NCBI RefSeq assembly: GCF_900111805.1
Contig: NZ_FOJN01000006.1
Location: 62,001 to 126,000 of the forward strand
Length of the DNA stretch: 64,000 bases
Direction: 5' to 3'
Source of the DNA: Rhodococcoides kroppenstedtii
Lineage (GTDB): Bacteria > Actinomycetota > Actinomycetes > Mycobacteriales > Mycobacteriaceae
Shown here: positions 8,937 through 20,818 of the stretch, piece after piece
Layout: each line of letters begins with the position of its first letter
Position numbering within the stretch: the first letter of the stretch is position 1
Made by a program: the position numbers and the translations under genes
The notes under the pieces: generated by a model
Database searches by the model: none
Told to the model about the DNA's origin: nothing
Seen by the model: the letters and a program-made list of their open reading frames with translations, nothing else

Positions 8937-9818
8937 TCAGCCGAGCAGCACGCCCGCGCGCACGACGATTGCGAGGACGGCCAGAAGGCCTACTGCGCCC
9001 ACTCCGATCCATCCGAGCGACCGCGTCCGCGCAGGGTCGCCGCCGCGCAGGAACAGCACGGCCGCGGTGGCGGCCGCTCCCGCGGCGAGACCGCCCAGGT
9101 GTCCCCACAACGAGATGCCGGGGATCGCGACGGACAGCACGACGTTGAGCCCGATGATGGCGAGCACGGGCGTCGGACTCCGACGCAGCCGCACGAGGAT
9201 CACGGCCTGGGCGCCCAACAGTCCGAACACAGCCCCGGAAGCTCCGACCGTGGCCGAGACGGGCGACGCCAGCCACATCACGGCCGCGGCGCCGCCGAGC
9301 AGGGAGACTCCGTACACCGCGAGGTAGCGGGCGCGGCCGAGCACGGCCTCGCAATCGCGGCCGATGATGTACAGCGCGAACATGTTCACGGCGAGGTGCA
9401 CGATGCCCGAGTGCAGGAAACCGCTGCCGACGACGCGCGCGTAGTCGCCGTCGGCGACCAGGATCGGCACCAGCGCGAACGACCGGAACAACGAACTCGC
9501 CTGATTCCCGACGCCGCCCGCCTGCGCGGCGGTCAGGGCGTAGACGACGACGTTGATCGCCATCACCACGTAGGTCACGACGGGCGTCGCGACGCCGGTG
9601 CGCAGTGTGCCGCCGGCCATCGTGCGGGCCCGCGGGACCGAGGCCTCCGCGGCGGCGACGCAGTCGACGCAATGCTGACCCACCGAGGCGGCGCGCAGAC
9701 ACTGCGGACACGCGGGACGCCCGCAACGGGTACAGGACAGCCCGGTGGGAACGTTCGGATGACGGACGCAGCCCGGCTGGGGCGGCATCGGAGCGCCGCC
9801 CCAGCCAGGTGTGGTCAT
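8937..9818 (-). CDS. Rhomboid family intramembrane serine protease
   Basis: A 293-residue rhomboid that would cleave transmembrane substrates within the membrane. The catalytic dyad is Ser194 in GASGAVFG and His240 in GHLGG. His141 and Asn145 in HLAVNMFAL stabilise the oxyanion. Six to seven membrane helices span about 78-290. The N-terminus (17-53) carries a Cys/His cluster with CxxC pairs at 29/32, 37/40 and 50/53, plus Cys17 and His20, resembling a B-box-like zinc domain. It is translationally linked to ppiA: its ATG shares a base with the ppiA stop. The substrate is unknown. Confidence 0.92.
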   Translation of the reverse strand: MTTPGWGGAPMPPQPGCVRHPNVPTGLSCTRCGRPACPQCLRAASVGQHCVDCVAAAEASVPRARTMAGGTLRTGVATPVVTYVVMAINVVVYALTAAQAGGVGNQASSLFRSFALVPILVADGDYARVVGSGFLHSGIVHLAVNMFALYIIGRDCEAVLGRARYLAVYGVSLLGGAAAVMWLASPVSATVGASGAVFGLLGAQAVILVRLRRSPTPVLAIIGLNVVLSVAIPGISLWGHLGGLAAGAAATAAVLFLRGGDPARTRSLGWIGVGAVGLLAVLAIVVRAGVLLG

Positions 9819-10354
9819 CAGGAGATGGTGACGCGCTCGATGACGACGTCGTCGACCGGACGGTCACCGCGGCCCGTGGGCGTCACGGCGATCTCGTCGA
9901 CGACCTTCTGCGACGCCGGATCGACGACCTCGCCGAAGATGGAGTGGCGACGGTTCAGGTGCGGGGTCGGTCCGACGGTGATGAAGAACTGCGATCCGTT
10001 GGTGCCGGGGCCGGCGTTCGCCATCGCCAAGAGGTACGGGCGGTCGAAGGACAGTTCCGGGTGGAACTCGTCAGCGAACTTGTAGCCGGGACCGCCGGTG
10101 CCGGTACCGGTGGGGTCGCCACCCTGCAGCATGAATCCGGCGATGACGCGGTGGAAGATCGCGCCGTCGTAGAACGGGCCCTCCGACGTGCCGGCGGCGT
10201 TCTTGGTGGTGTACTCCTTGGTGCCCTGCGCGAGCCCGACGAAGTTCTCGACGGTCTTCGGCGCGTGGTTGCCGAAGAGCGCGATCTGGATGTCGCCGCG
10301 GTTGGTGTGCAGCGTCGCTGTCTGGGTCTGAAGAGGTGAAGTCACGTCGTCCAT
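9818..10354 (-). CDS. ppiA: Cyclophilin-type peptidyl-prolyl isomerase PpiA
   Basis: A 178-residue cyclophilin without a signal peptide, so cytosolic, catalysing proline cis/trans isomerisation. Active-site segments are intact: [19 protein letters not shown] contains the catalytic Arg, and FFITVG and HSIFGEV follow. It closely resembles mycobacterial PpiA in length and opening ([11 protein letters not shown]). Start ATG 10354 is used. A GTG three codons downstream is an alternative. It is divergent from cwsA, as in mycobacteria. Confidence 0.94.
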   Translation of the reverse strand: MDDVTSPLQTQTATLHTNRGDIQIALFGNHAPKTVENFVGLAQGTKEYTTKNAAGTSEGPFYDGAIFHRVIAGFMLQGGDPTGTGTGGPGYKFADEFHPELSFDRPYLLAMANAGPGTNGSQFFITVGPTPHLNRRHSIFGEVVDPASQKVVDEIAVTPTGRGDRPVDDVVIERVTIS

Positions 10355-10387
10355 CGTGCCAGGCGTCCGATGTGCGAAGGTGAAGGC

Positions 10388-10768
10388 ATGACGACAGCAC
10401 CGGATCGTGCGACCGCGAAGAAGGCCCTCGGCCTCGCCCGCGAGACGGCGACCACCCTGGCGAAGGGCCCGGCGGCCACGGGATTCGTGGTGACCCGCAA
10501 GGGTGTGCAGGTTCTGCGAGCGCGCCGCGCTCGGGCACGCGACGAGAGTGCCGCGTCGGCGCCGGTCCGCGCACCGCGGCCCGCCCGGAAGCGCCGGTCG
10601 GGTCGGTCCCGCGTGGTCCGGTGGGGTCTGCTCGGACTGGCTGCCGCCGCGGCAGCGGGCGCGGTGGCCGCCGCTCGATCGCGGCGCACGGAACTGCCGC
10701 CTCCGGCAGCCGAGCCGCCGCGTCTGGACACGCCCGTGAACGGGTCGCGCCCGACGCCGCAGCCGTAG
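10388..10768 (+). CDS. cwsA: CwsA-like cell wall synthesis/division protein
   Basis: A 126-residue basic protein with a single membrane helix (about 77-97) preceded by Arg/Lys-rich helices and followed by a short Pro-rich tail. Sequence identity to known proteins is low by eye. The architecture, length and position divergent from ppiA match mycobacterial CwsA, which binds CrgA and Wag31 at the pole and septum. CrgA is encoded 2 kb away. Start ATG 10388 follows a GAAGGTGAAGG-type ribosome-binding region. The assignment is by synteny plus architecture. Confidence 0.65.
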   Translation: MTTAPDRATAKKALGLARETATTLAKGPAATGFVVTRKGVQVLRARRARARDESAASAPVRAPRPARKRRSGRSRVVRWGLLGLAAAAAAGAVAAARSRRTELPPPAAEPPRLDTPVNGSRPTPQP

Positions 10769-10796
10769 TACCCGGGTCCACGACGGGCGTCGTCGC

Positions 10797-12167
10797 TCAC
10801 CACAGCCTCAGCAGGAAGCGGAGTACGTCGGCGACGTCGGTCGAGCGCGACCCCCGCACCACCTCCGTTCCTGCCACGACGGCCGCGACGTTGGACGCGG
10901 ACACACTGCCCTCGTCGAGATATGCGCCGTGCCCGACGGCTCCGTCGGTCGCCAGGACGGTCGCGGTGGGAAGTTCGCTCGGATCGGTGCCGAATCGGCC
11001 CAGATCGGCCACCGGGTCGGTCGCCACTTCCAGCACGTACGGCGCGGGAGCGTCGGGCGGCGGGTCGTTCCACCCCGGCGACCCCATGAGCACCACCGCG
11101 TCCGCCGAACCGCCGTCCCGGAGGGCCTCCGCCGCCAGGACCGTTCCGTACGAGTGCGCGACGATCGACACACGGGGACCGTCGTCGACATCGTGCCGCG
11201 GCAGGTCCAATGCCCGCAGAGCATCCGCCAGTGCGGCGGCACCGGCACGCGCCGGCCCGAGGCCGGCCACCGAGCGGGCAGGATCGACGAGTTCGGCGTT
11301 CCATGCCGGCGCCTCGTACCCCAGCCACGTGATGCCGGCGATCGCGGAGTCGGCGCGGCGCCCGGCGTCGGCCACGATTCTCGCGGTCTCCGCGTCGCGC
11401 TCGGCCAGATCTCCGCCCACCGTGGTCCCGGCACCCGGGACGAACACGGCGACGCGACCGGCCGACCCGACCGCGCCCACCGCGACGGCGACCGTGGTGC
11501 GGTGCGGCCCCTGCTCGTAGTGCACGAGTCGACGCCCGGGCAGTGCCAGCACTGCGAGCGTGGCCTCGAGAGCGGCCAGCCGATCACGGGTCTCGGCCAA
11601 CCCTGCGTCGGCGTCGGTGAAGACCCCGCCGAGGAAGGACCGGTCGACCTCGGCGGCGAGATCCCGCTCGACCTCCCGGAGCGAGTCCCGGTCGGCGGCC
11701 AACCTGGCCCTCAGGACCGCATCGAGCACGTCGGCGGCATCGACCGCGACGCCGTCGTCCGGCCGCTCGGCCCGAGGCGAGCCGCCGGGGTCGACCACCG
11801 TCTGCCGCAGCGCCCCGGCGACGCGCGCATCCAGTTCGGCGAGCACGTCCGCGTCCGGTGGGCCCCACCGATCGAGCGACGCCCGCTCGTCACCCGCGTC
11901 GGTCACGACGGCTTCGACGCGGCGCAACGACGACACCACCTCCTCGAAGCCGGCGACCAGCGTCGTCGACTCGGCGGCCGCGGCCGTCGCGGCCGCTCCG
12001 GACCACCCGGCCACGCGCGTCGTCGTCGCCACGCGATCGCGCACGGTCTCGAGGCCCACCGCCGCCACCATGAGTGCCCGCCCCCGCCGCCACATGTCCT
12101 GTGCCTGCCACACGAATCCGCCCCACCTCACCGTCTCGACGACCCCCGTACGTCCAGTGGACAGCAC
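10797..12167 (-). CDS. DUF1023 alpha/beta-hydrolase
   Basis: A 456-residue protein. The C-terminal half (about 225-440) is a DUF1023 alpha/beta hydrolase with nucleophile Ser339 in AHSYGT and a late His in GAVGHGAYL. The N-terminal half is helical, Ala-rich and WXG-like (W55SG in the first helical pair), a layout common in actinobacterial DUF1023 proteins. There is no signal peptide. The substrate is unknown. The GTG at 12167 is the longest start. A GTG at 12131 is preceded by a better G-rich ribosome-binding site and may be the real one. Confidence 0.82.
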   Translation of the reverse strand: MLSTGRTGVVETVRWGGFVWQAQDMWRRGRALMVAAVGLETVRDRVATTTRVAGWSGAAATAAAAESTTLVAGFEEVVSSLRRVEAVVTDAGDERASLDRWGPPDADVLAELDARVAGALRQTVVDPGGSPRAERPDDGVAVDAADVLDAVLRARLAADRDSLREVERDLAAEVDRSFLGGVFTDADAGLAETRDRLAALEATLAVLALPGRRLVHYEQGPHRTTVAVAVGAVGSAGRVAVFVPGAGTTVGGDLAERDAETARIVADAGRRADSAIAGITWLGYEAPAWNAELVDPARSVAGLGPARAGAAALADALRALDLPRHDVDDGPRVSIVAHSYGTVLAAEALRDGGSADAVVLMGSPGWNDPPPDAPAPYVLEVATDPVADLGRFGTDPSELPTATVLATDGAVGHGAYLDEGSVSASNVAAVVAGTEVVRGSRSTDVADVLRFLLRLW

Positions 12168-12243
12168 AGCGCCGACGACGCGAGCGGTTCATCCCCGGGG
12201 CGCGCGGTTGTCCCCGGGCAGGCGGAATCCCGACGCCGTCAGG

Positions 12244-13254
12244 TCAGGAAAGAGGCCGGCGAGTCACGTCGAGGGGAGCGCCGGCGTCCTCGACGACGGC
12301 CCGCGGCACGGGACGGTCCGTCCGATCCGCCCCCCGCGCTCGCTTGGCGCGGTACAGCTCGGCGTCGGCGGCGCGGTAGATCTCCGACCAGCGCCGCACC
12401 GTCGGCATGCAGACCAGGCCGACGCTCCACTCCGCGGAATGGGCGAGGCGCAGTTCGTCGAGGAGCGCGGCGGCGTCGTGCTCGGTGGTACCGGGCATGA
12501 ACAACACGAACTCGTCCCCGCCGAGTCGTCCCAGCACGTCGCCTTTGCGCAACCGCGCACGCCACGACGCGGCGACGCGCTCGAGCAGGACGTCCCCGGC
12601 GATGTGTCCGTACCGGTCGTTGACGGTCTTGAAGTTGTCCAGATCCAGCACGGCCATGCTGACGGGCAGACCCCGCGCGGCGTACGTCGGCAACAACTTC
12701 TCCACGCGCGCCTCGAGACCCTGCCGGTTGAGCAGGCCCGTGAGGGGATCCCGGTTCGCGGAATGTCGCATCCGCCGACTGTGATTGCCGAAGAATTCCG
12801 CCGCGGCGACGATGCCCAGCGCGGTCAGCAGGTACGCGACGGCGGGCATGGTGGACGGGGACAACGCGGCGGCGACGACGCATCCGGCAAGGAGTACGAC
12901 CACCCACACCCAGCCGCCGCGCTCGCTCCAGTACCCGGTCAGTTGCATCGCGAGGAGCATGGCCGCCTGGGTCAGGAGCAGGTAGGCGACCGCGCCGTCG
13001 GACGTCAGAAACACCGCCCACAGGCCTCCCACCGCGACTCCCGTGGCGATTCCCAGGGTGCGGGTGGGAGTGGGGTGCGGGCCGAAGTGGACGAGGGCCG
13101 CGGCCACGGACTGCGCGACACCGACGACGATCATGACGACCGTGCCGGACGTGGTGCCGGAGAAGGCCACGGCCCCCGCCACGAAGAGAATCGACGTCAG
13201 ACCGAGATACGCCACCAGGGCGGTGGACGCTTCGAGGCGTCGCGCTGTGTTCAC
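12244..13254 (-). CDS. Membrane-bound diguanylate cyclase (GGDEF)
   Basis: A 336-residue protein with about six membrane helices (10-155) followed by a GGDEF domain that makes cyclic di-GMP from GTP. The active-site motif GGDEF is at 245-249 and intact. RKGD at 236-239 matches the RxxD inhibitory site five residues before it, so product feedback is expected. There is no EAL domain and no recognised MASE signature. The start is GTG 13254. A GATACT -10 element ends 7 nt upstream, suggesting a leaderless transcript. Confidence 0.9.
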   Translation of the reverse strand: MNTARRLEASTALVAYLGLTSILFVAGAVAFSGTTSGTVVMIVVGVAQSVAAALVHFGPHPTPTRTLGIATGVAVGGLWAVFLTSDGAVAYLLLTQAAMLLAMQLTGYWSERGGWVWVVVLLAGCVVAAALSPSTMPAVAYLLTALGIVAAAEFFGNHSRRMRHSANRDPLTGLLNRQGLEARVEKLLPTYAARGLPVSMAVLDLDNFKTVNDRYGHIAGDVLLERVAASWRARLRKGDVLGRLGGDEFVLFMPGTTEHDAAALLDELRLAHSAEWSVGLVCMPTVRRWSEIYRAADAELYRAKRARGADRTDRPVPRAVVEDAGAPLDVTRRPLS

Positions 13255-13261
13255 GTGAGCC

Positions 13262-13267
13262 AGTATC
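13262..13267 (-). promoter_or_regulatory. Leaderless promoter of the diguanylate cyclase gene
   Basis: GATACT on the minus strand lies 7 nt before the GTG start, and GTGACG is found 18 bp further upstream as a -35. Slightly upstream, GTCGGT-A-ACCGAC (13311-13323) is a perfect short palindrome that could be an operator, or part of the transcription end of tRNA-Ala. Confidence 0.45.
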
Positions 13268-13379
13268 GGGGACGGCGGGTGATCACGTCACACCGCGCAC
13301 ATGGTGAATAGTCGGTAACCGACCGTGAGATCCCGGGCGAACGACCGACGGCGCGGCGTTCCGGGGAAGACGAAAGAAG

Positions 13380-13452
13380 TGGAGCCTAGGAGATTCGAAC
13401 TCCTGACATCTGCCTTGCAAAGGCAGCGCTCTACCAACTGAGCTAAGGCCCC
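13380..13452 (-). tRNA. tRNA-Ala (anticodon TGC)
   Basis: A 73-nt cloverleaf. The acceptor stem GGGGCCT pairs with AGGCTCC and includes a G3-U70 wobble, the identity element of alanine tRNAs. The D arm is AGCTCAGTTGGTAGAGC, the anticodon loop CTTTGCAAG carries TGC, and GTTCGAATC is in the T arm. CCA is not encoded. It follows tRNA-Ile on the same strand, the usual pair downstream of gyrA in Mycobacteriales. Confidence 0.97.
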
Positions 13453-13553
13453 GTCTCGGTGTCCGGCAGCGAGTGCCAGACGCGACTCTCGCGCACGATG
13501 GCGCGGACCGCGGCCGCCGCGGCGACCACCACGAGTGCGAGGGCGAACTTCAT
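13443..13553 (-). CDS. 36-residue membrane microprotein (DLW-39-like position)
   Basis: A short ORF between the two tRNA genes. ATG 13553 is preceded by a strong GGAGGT ribosome-binding site with 7-nt spacing. The product starts MKFALALVVV with one hydrophobic segment, then a charged tail ending DTETGP. The TAG stop lies inside the first 10 nt of tRNA-Ala. DLW-39 microproteins occur at this position in related actinobacteria. The DLW motif itself is absent here (VWHSL instead), so membership is tentative. Confidence 0.55.
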   Translation of the reverse strand: MKFALALVVVAAAAAVRAIVRESRVWHSLPDTETGP

Positions 13554-13575
13554 CGGTGACCTCCACACTCGTTCG

Positions 13576-13649
13576 TGGGCCTAGGAGGACTTGAACCTCC
13601 GACCTCTTCCTTATCAGGGAAGCGCTCTAACCGCCTGAGCTATAGGCCC
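13576..13649 (-). tRNA. tRNA-Ile (anticodon GAT)
   Basis: A 74-nt cloverleaf with acceptor stem GGGCCTA/TAGGCCC, D arm AGCTCAGGCGGTTAGAGC, anticodon loop CTGATAA carrying GAT, and GTTCAAGTC in the T arm. CCA is not encoded. It is upstream of tRNA-Ala on the minus strand, 106 bp after the DUF3566 gene. Confidence 0.97.
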
Positions 13650-13755
13650 GCACGTCGGCTCGGCACACGCTGCTGCGCTTTCCGAACCGAGGCACGAGAT
13701 TACCGCACCGCGCGGCCAGGACCAAAACGCTTCCCGGCCCCGACCGCGCGATCGG

Positions 13756-14745
13756 TCAATCCCGGTCTGCCAGAGTCACTTCCAGTCCGCCGACCAGATC
13801 GGAGGACAGGTTGTAGACGAAGGATCCGATGGTGGTCAACGCGGTGAAGAGCACCACGTTGATCAGCCCGATCACCGCCGCGTAACCGAAGATCTGACCG
13901 GCCGACACCAGCCCGGCGTCCCCGGACGACGCCACGATGTCGGAGAACGCGTTGTTCAGTCGATCCCACACACCCATGCCGTCCAGCACCAGGTAGAGCA
14001 GGCCGACGGCCACCATCCACACGAAGAAGAGCGACACCGAGATCACCAGGGACAGCTTCAGCATCGACCAGGGGTCGAGCTTGCGTACTTGCACGGTAGC
14101 GCGGAGCGGTTCCCCGGGTGCGGCAGGACGCGGAGTGGCCACCGGAGCGGTCCGCTCGGTTCGGGCCGGCTCGGGCGCGGGATGCCGCACGGTGGACAGG
14201 TCCGGCATGTCCGTCGGCAAATCCTTGCGCTCGATGTTGCGCGTCGGCCCGTCGATGACCGCGGCCTTGCCGGCCGCCGCGGCGCGGTCGGGCCGAGCCT
14301 GCTGGCCCGGACCACCGGCCGGTGTACCCGCCGGTCCACGGTCTCCGGTGGCCGGCGGACGGGGACCGGTCGGCGTCGACCCGGCCGACGCAGGACGGCC
14401 CGTGCCCGGATGCTGCGACAGGTTCGTCTGCGGCCGCCGTTGCGGTGCCTGCTGCGGGGGTCGCTGCTGCGGACTCGACTGCTGCGGACCCGACTGCTGC
14501 GGACCCGACTGCTGGGGGCCCGGCTGGTTCGGTCCCTGCGGCCGGGAACGCTGCGGCGAGGTGCCCGGCTGGGCCGATTGCTGCGGTCCCTGTGGTCCCT
14601 GCGGACCGGATCCCTGCGGTGCGGACGGACGAGCCGACGTCGAGTCGGACCGCTCGGTTCCCGGCGGACGCGGAGCGTCGGAACCGGTCGGCGCGGCGTC
14701 GGTCCGCGGGGAACGGCCGGTGTCGGGCGTGTCGGGACTGGTCAC
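13756..14745 (-). CDS. DUF3566 membrane protein with long Gln/Pro-rich N-terminus
   Basis: A 329-residue protein. The C-terminal 110 residues form the DUF3566 domain with two membrane helices around a helical loop, beginning [20 protein letters not shown]. The first ~200 residues are disordered and rich in Pro, Gln, Ser and Gly, with QQSGP repeats. The gene follows gyrA in mycobacteria too (Rv0007). The function is unknown. The start is GTG 14745 with AAGGAG about 10 nt upstream. The gene lies 4 nt after the gyrA stop, so it is in the gyrase operon. Confidence 0.85.
   Translation of the reverse strand: MTSPDTPDTGRSPRTDAAPTGSDAPRPPGTERSDSTSARPSAPQGSGPQGPQGPQQSAQPGTSPQRSRPQGPNQPGPQQSGPQQSGPQQSSPQQRPPQQAPQRRPQTNLSQHPGTGRPASAGSTPTGPRPPATGDRGPAGTPAGGPGQQARPDRAAAAGKAAVIDGPTRNIERKDLPTDMPDLSTVRHPAPEPARTERTAPVATPRPAAPGEPLRATVQVRKLDPWSMLKLSLVISVSLFFVWMVAVGLLYLVLDGMGVWDRLNNAFSDIVASSGDAGLVSAGQIFGYAAVIGLINVVLFTALTTIGSFVYNLSSDLVGGLEVTLADRD
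14471..14515 (-). repeat. 15-bp tandem repeat x3 encoding QQSGP
   Basis: Three consecutive near-identical 15-bp units (GGACCCGACTGCTGC on the plus strand), coding for Gln-Gln-Ser-Gly-Pro in the disordered N-terminus of the DUF3566 protein. In-frame copy-number variation is expected. Confidence 0.8.
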
Positions 14746-14749
14746 GGTT

Positions 14750-17272
14750 CTACGACTCCTTCGATCCGTCGGTGTCTCCCGTGGGGAGATCCTCCGGCTC
14801 GTCCGCGTTGCGTGCGATGGCCAACAAGGTGTCGCCGTCCCCGAGGTTCATCAGACGCACGCCCTTGGTCTGGCGCCCGGCCCGTCGAACCTGCTTCGCC
14901 GCGGTGCGGATGACACCGCCGCTCGAGGTGATGGCGTAGAGCTCGTCGTCGTCGTTCACGATGAGCGCTCCCACCAGCGTGCCACGGCGCGGGTCGAACT
15001 GGATGGTCAGCACGCCCTTGCCGCCGCGGCCCTGCGGCGGGTAGTCCTCCATGGCGGTGCGCTTGGCGTAGCCGCCGGAGGTCGCGACCAGCAGGTAGGT
15101 GCCCTCCTTCACGACGTTCACCGAGAGCAACCGGTCCTCGCCGTTGAACCGCATGCCCTGGACGCCCGACGTGGCGCGACCCATCGGTCGCAGGACCTCG
15201 TCCGTGGCGGAGAACCGGATGGACTGGCCCTGCGCGGACACGAGCAGCAGATCGTCGTCGGCGCTGCACAGCACCGCACCCACCAGCTCGTCGTCACCCC
15301 GCAGGTTGACGGCGACGATGCCGCCGGACCGGTTGGAGTCGAAGTCCGACAGCTTGGACTTCTTCACCAGGCCGGCCTTGGTGGCGAGCACGAGGTACGG
15401 AGCGTCGTCGTACGTCTTGATCTGGATGATCTGCGCGATGCGCTCGTCGGGCTGGAACGCGAGCAGGTTGGCGACGTGCTGACCGCGTGCCGTGCGGTTG
15501 GCCTCGGGCAGTTCGTACGCCTTCGCCCGGTAGACGCGGCCCTTCGTGGTGAAGAACAGGATCCAGTCGTGCGTCGAGCACACGAAGAACTTGCTCACGA
15601 TGTCGTCCTGCTTGAGGCCGGCGCCCTGCACACCCTTGCCGCCGCGCTTCTGCGAGCGGTACAGGTCGGTGCGCGTGCGCTTGGCGTAGCCGGTCTCGGT
15701 GATGGTGACGACGACGTTCTCCCGCGCGATGAGGTCCTCGTCGCTCACGTCGCCGTCGCTGGCGATGATGCGGGTGCGTCGATCGTCACCGTGCTTCTCG
15801 ACGATCTCCGCGAGCTCGCTGCGGACGATCTCGCGCTGACGCTCCGGCCGCTCGAGGATGTCCTTCAGGTCGGCGATCTCGAGCTCGATGGCGGCGAGGT
15901 CGTCGATGATCTTCTGACGTTCGAGGGCCGCCAACCGGCGCAGCTGCATCGCCAGGATGGCGTCGGCCTGGATCTGGTCCACGTCGAGCAGGTCCATCAG
16001 GCCCTGGCGCGCGACGTCGGCGTCGGCGGACCGACGGATGAGGGCGATGACCTCGTCGAGTGCGTCGAGCGCCTTGACCAGTCCGCGCAGGATGTGGGCG
16101 CGTTCCTCGGCCTTGCGCAACCGGTACCGCGTACGCCGGACGACGACGTCCAACTGATGGCTGACGTACAGCCGGATCATCTGATCGATGCGCAGCGTGC
16201 GCGGCACGCCGTCGACGATCGAGAGCATGTTGGCGCCGAAACTCGTCTGCAGCTGGCTGTGCTTGTAGAGGTTGTTCAGCACCACCTTCGCCACCGCGTC
16301 GCGGCGCAGCTTGATGACGATGCGCATGCCGACACGGTCCGAAGACTGGTCCTCGATGTCCGAGATGCCGGCGATACGACCGTCTTTCAACTGCTCGGCG
16401 ATCGAGGCGATCATGTTGTCGGGGTTGACCTGGTAGGGCAGCTCGGTGATGACGATCTGCGTCCCGCCGCGCTCGCCTTCCTCGATGTCGACCACGCCGC
16501 GCATGCGGATCGACCCGCGGCCGGTGCGGTACGCGTCCTCGATGCCCTGCGATCCGACGATCAGCCCGTGCGTGGGGAAGTCGGGCCCCTTGATGCGCTC
16601 GATCATGGCCTCGAGGGCCACGTCCTCGGGGGCGTCGTAGTTGTCCAGCGTCCAGTAGACACCCTCGGCGAGTTCCCGAAGGTTGTGCGGCGGAACGTTG
16701 GTCGCCATGCCGACAGCGATACCGCCGCTGCCGTTGGCGAGCAGGTTGGGGAAGCGGCTGGGCAGGACCGTCGGCTCGAGCGTGCGACCGTCGTAGTTGG
16801 CGACGAAGTCGACGGTCTCCTCTTCGATGTCGGCCAGCATCTGCATCGCGAGCGGCGTGAGGCGACATTCGGTGTAGCGCATGGCCGCCGGGCCGTCGTT
16901 GCCGCGCGATCCGAAGTTGCCCTGACCGTCGACCAGCGGGTAGCGCATCGACCACGGCTGCGCCATGCGCACCAACGTGTCGTAGATCGAGCTGTCACCG
17001 TGTGGGTGGTAGTTGCCCATCGTTTCCGCCACGGGCCGTGCGGATTTCACGTAACCGCGGTCCGGGCGGTAGCCGTTGTCGAACATCGCGTAGAGCACGC
17101 GACGGTGCACGGGCTTGAGGCCGTCGCGCACCTCGGGCAGCGCGCGCCCGACGATCACGCTCATCGCGTAGTCGATGTAACTGTTCTGCATCTCCTGCTG
17201 GATGTCGACAGGTTCGATGCGATCCGAGGTGGGGCCGTCCCCACCGGTCGGCGGGAGGGTGGTGTCGGTCAT
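14750..17272 (-). CDS. gyrA: DNA gyrase subunit A
   Basis: An 840-residue breakage-reunion subunit of gyrase, which introduces negative supercoils. The catalytic tyrosine is Tyr133 in [10 protein letters not shown]. The quinolone-determining region reads [12 protein letters not shown] (91-102), with Ser and Asp at the usual interaction positions, as expected for a susceptible enzyme. The C-terminal beta-pinwheel contains the GyrA-box-like QKRGGKG. No intein is present. The start is ATG 17272. It lies downstream of gyrB in the same direction. Confidence 0.98.
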   Translation of the reverse strand: MTDTTLPPTGGDGPTSDRIEPVDIQQEMQNSYIDYAMSVIVGRALPEVRDGLKPVHRRVLYAMFDNGYRPDRGYVKSARPVAETMGNYHPHGDSSIYDTLVRMAQPWSMRYPLVDGQGNFGSRGNDGPAAMRYTECRLTPLAMQMLADIEEETVDFVANYDGRTLEPTVLPSRFPNLLANGSGGIAVGMATNVPPHNLRELAEGVYWTLDNYDAPEDVALEAMIERIKGPDFPTHGLIVGSQGIEDAYRTGRGSIRMRGVVDIEEGERGGTQIVITELPYQVNPDNMIASIAEQLKDGRIAGISDIEDQSSDRVGMRIVIKLRRDAVAKVVLNNLYKHSQLQTSFGANMLSIVDGVPRTLRIDQMIRLYVSHQLDVVVRRTRYRLRKAEERAHILRGLVKALDALDEVIALIRRSADADVARQGLMDLLDVDQIQADAILAMQLRRLAALERQKIIDDLAAIELEIADLKDILERPERQREIVRSELAEIVEKHGDDRRTRIIASDGDVSDEDLIARENVVVTITETGYAKRTRTDLYRSQKRGGKGVQGAGLKQDDIVSKFFVCSTHDWILFFTTKGRVYRAKAYELPEANRTARGQHVANLLAFQPDERIAQIIQIKTYDDAPYLVLATKAGLVKKSKLSDFDSNRSGGIVAVNLRGDDELVGAVLCSADDDLLLVSAQGQSIRFSATDEVLRPMGRATSGVQGMRFNGEDRLLSVNVVKEGTYLLVATSGGYAKRTAMEDYPPQGRGGKGVLTIQFDPRRGTLVGALIVNDDDELYAITSSGGVIRTAAKQVRRAGRQTKGVRLMNLGDGDTLLAIARNADEPEDLPTGDTDGSKES

Positions 17273-17356
17273 GCTGATCTCCTTGCGCGAGACCGCATCC
17301 CACGCGTCGGCCGACCACCCCGGAGGACGGTCACCGCGCGCGGGCGCGGAGGGTCG

Positions 17357-19690
<2,334 letters not shown>

Positions 19691-20818
19691 TCAGAGATCG
19701 AGGACCAGCGAGTCACCCTCGGCGCGCGAGACGCAGATCAGTATGTGATCCTCGCGCTCGGCCGGAGAGAGCCGCCGGTCCCGGTGCTCCGGCGTTCCCT
19801 CGAGAACACGGACCCGGCACGTCCCGCAGAATCCCTGGCGGCACGAGTACGGAATGCCCGGCCGCTGCTCGCGCAGGACGTCGAGCGCCGTGCGGTCGGC
19901 CGGCACGTCGACGGTCTCCTCGGACCGCGCGAGAGTGATCCGGAACGGCTCGCCCGCCACCACGGGCGGCGGTGAGAACCGCTCGAGATGCAGCCGGGTC
20001 GCACCGGTCTCGGAAATGCCCTGCCGCACCAGATCCATCATCGCGGGCGGACCGCACGTGTAGACCGACCCACCGTCGGGTGCGTGGCGCAACAGATCGG
20101 CCGCCGTCGGCAGACCGTCGACGTCGTCGCTGCGGACCGTCACACGCTCCGGCTCCCAGGTGGAGATCTCGTCGAGGTACGGCGTCGCCTGCCGGGACCG
20201 ACCGGTGTGGACGAGGTGCCAGTCCATGCCCACCGCGCGGGCACGCCGCACCATCGGGAGGATCGCCGTGATGCCGATGCCGCCCGCGACGAACAGGGCC
20301 GACCCCGCAGCGACGAACGGAAAAGCGTTGCGCGGACCGGTGATCACGATGCGATCGCCGACCTCGAGATCGTGCATCTCCCGCGAACCGCCGCCGCCGT
20401 CCGGGATCAGCCGCACCGCCACCGTGTAGGCATCCGACTCGAGCGGGTCACCGCACAGCGAGTACTGACGTCGTCGCCCGGACGGGAGTTCGACGTCGAC
20501 GTGGCATCCCGGATGCCACGCGGGAACGTCCTCGCCGTCCACGCGGCGAAAGGTGAACTCGACGACGTTCTCGTCGACGCAGACCGTCCGCCGGGCGGCC
20601 AACGCCATGTCGAGCCGACGCGCCACGGGGGGCGCGGCGACGCCGCGGTACTCCGACAGGTCGAGCATCGCGAACACCTTGTCGAGTCCGTCGGTGATCT
20701 GCGCGAGCGCCTCGTCCTGGTCGTCGCCGCCGAACAGGTCCTTCGGAATGGTGCGGGAGGCGCGGTAGCCCCGCACCGTCTCGAGAACTCGGGCTGCCTT
20801 GCGGCGGCGGCCCGTCAC
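19691..20818 (-). CDS. Flavin/[2Fe-2S] ferredoxin reductase-type electron-transfer protein
   Basis: A 375-residue three-domain reductase. A helical N-terminus is followed by an FAD-binding barrel (RQYSLCG), an NAD(P)-binding domain (AGGIGITAILPM, YTCGPPAMM) and a C-terminal plant-type [2Fe-2S] domain with Cys ligands in YSCRQGFCGTCR and a late ILICVS Cys. The layout is like Rv3230c, the reductase partner of the desaturase DesA3, or KshB. The GTG start overlaps the stop of the upstream di-iron gene (GTGA). It almost certainly feeds electrons to that protein. Confidence 0.88.
   Translation of the reverse strand: MTGRRRKAARVLETVRGYRASRTIPKDLFGGDDQDEALAQITDGLDKVFAMLDLSEYRGVAAPPVARRLDMALAARRTVCVDENVVEFTFRRVDGEDVPAWHPGCHVDVELPSGRRRQYSLCGDPLESDAYTVAVRLIPDGGGGSREMHDLEVGDRIVITGPRNAFPFVAAGSALFVAGGIGITAILPMVRRARAVGMDWHLVHTGRSRQATPYLDEISTWEPERVTVRSDDVDGLPTAADLLRHAPDGGSVYTCGPPAMMDLVRQGISETGATRLHLERFSPPPVVAGEPFRITLARSEETVDVPADRTALDVLREQRPGIPYSCRQGFCGTCRVRVLEGTPEHRDRRLSPAEREDHILICVSRAEGDSLVLDL

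Noticed and set aside
12200..12225. TTGTCCCCG-type sequence as a DnaA box
   Set aside because: Two mismatches and isolated; not above chance in this base composition.
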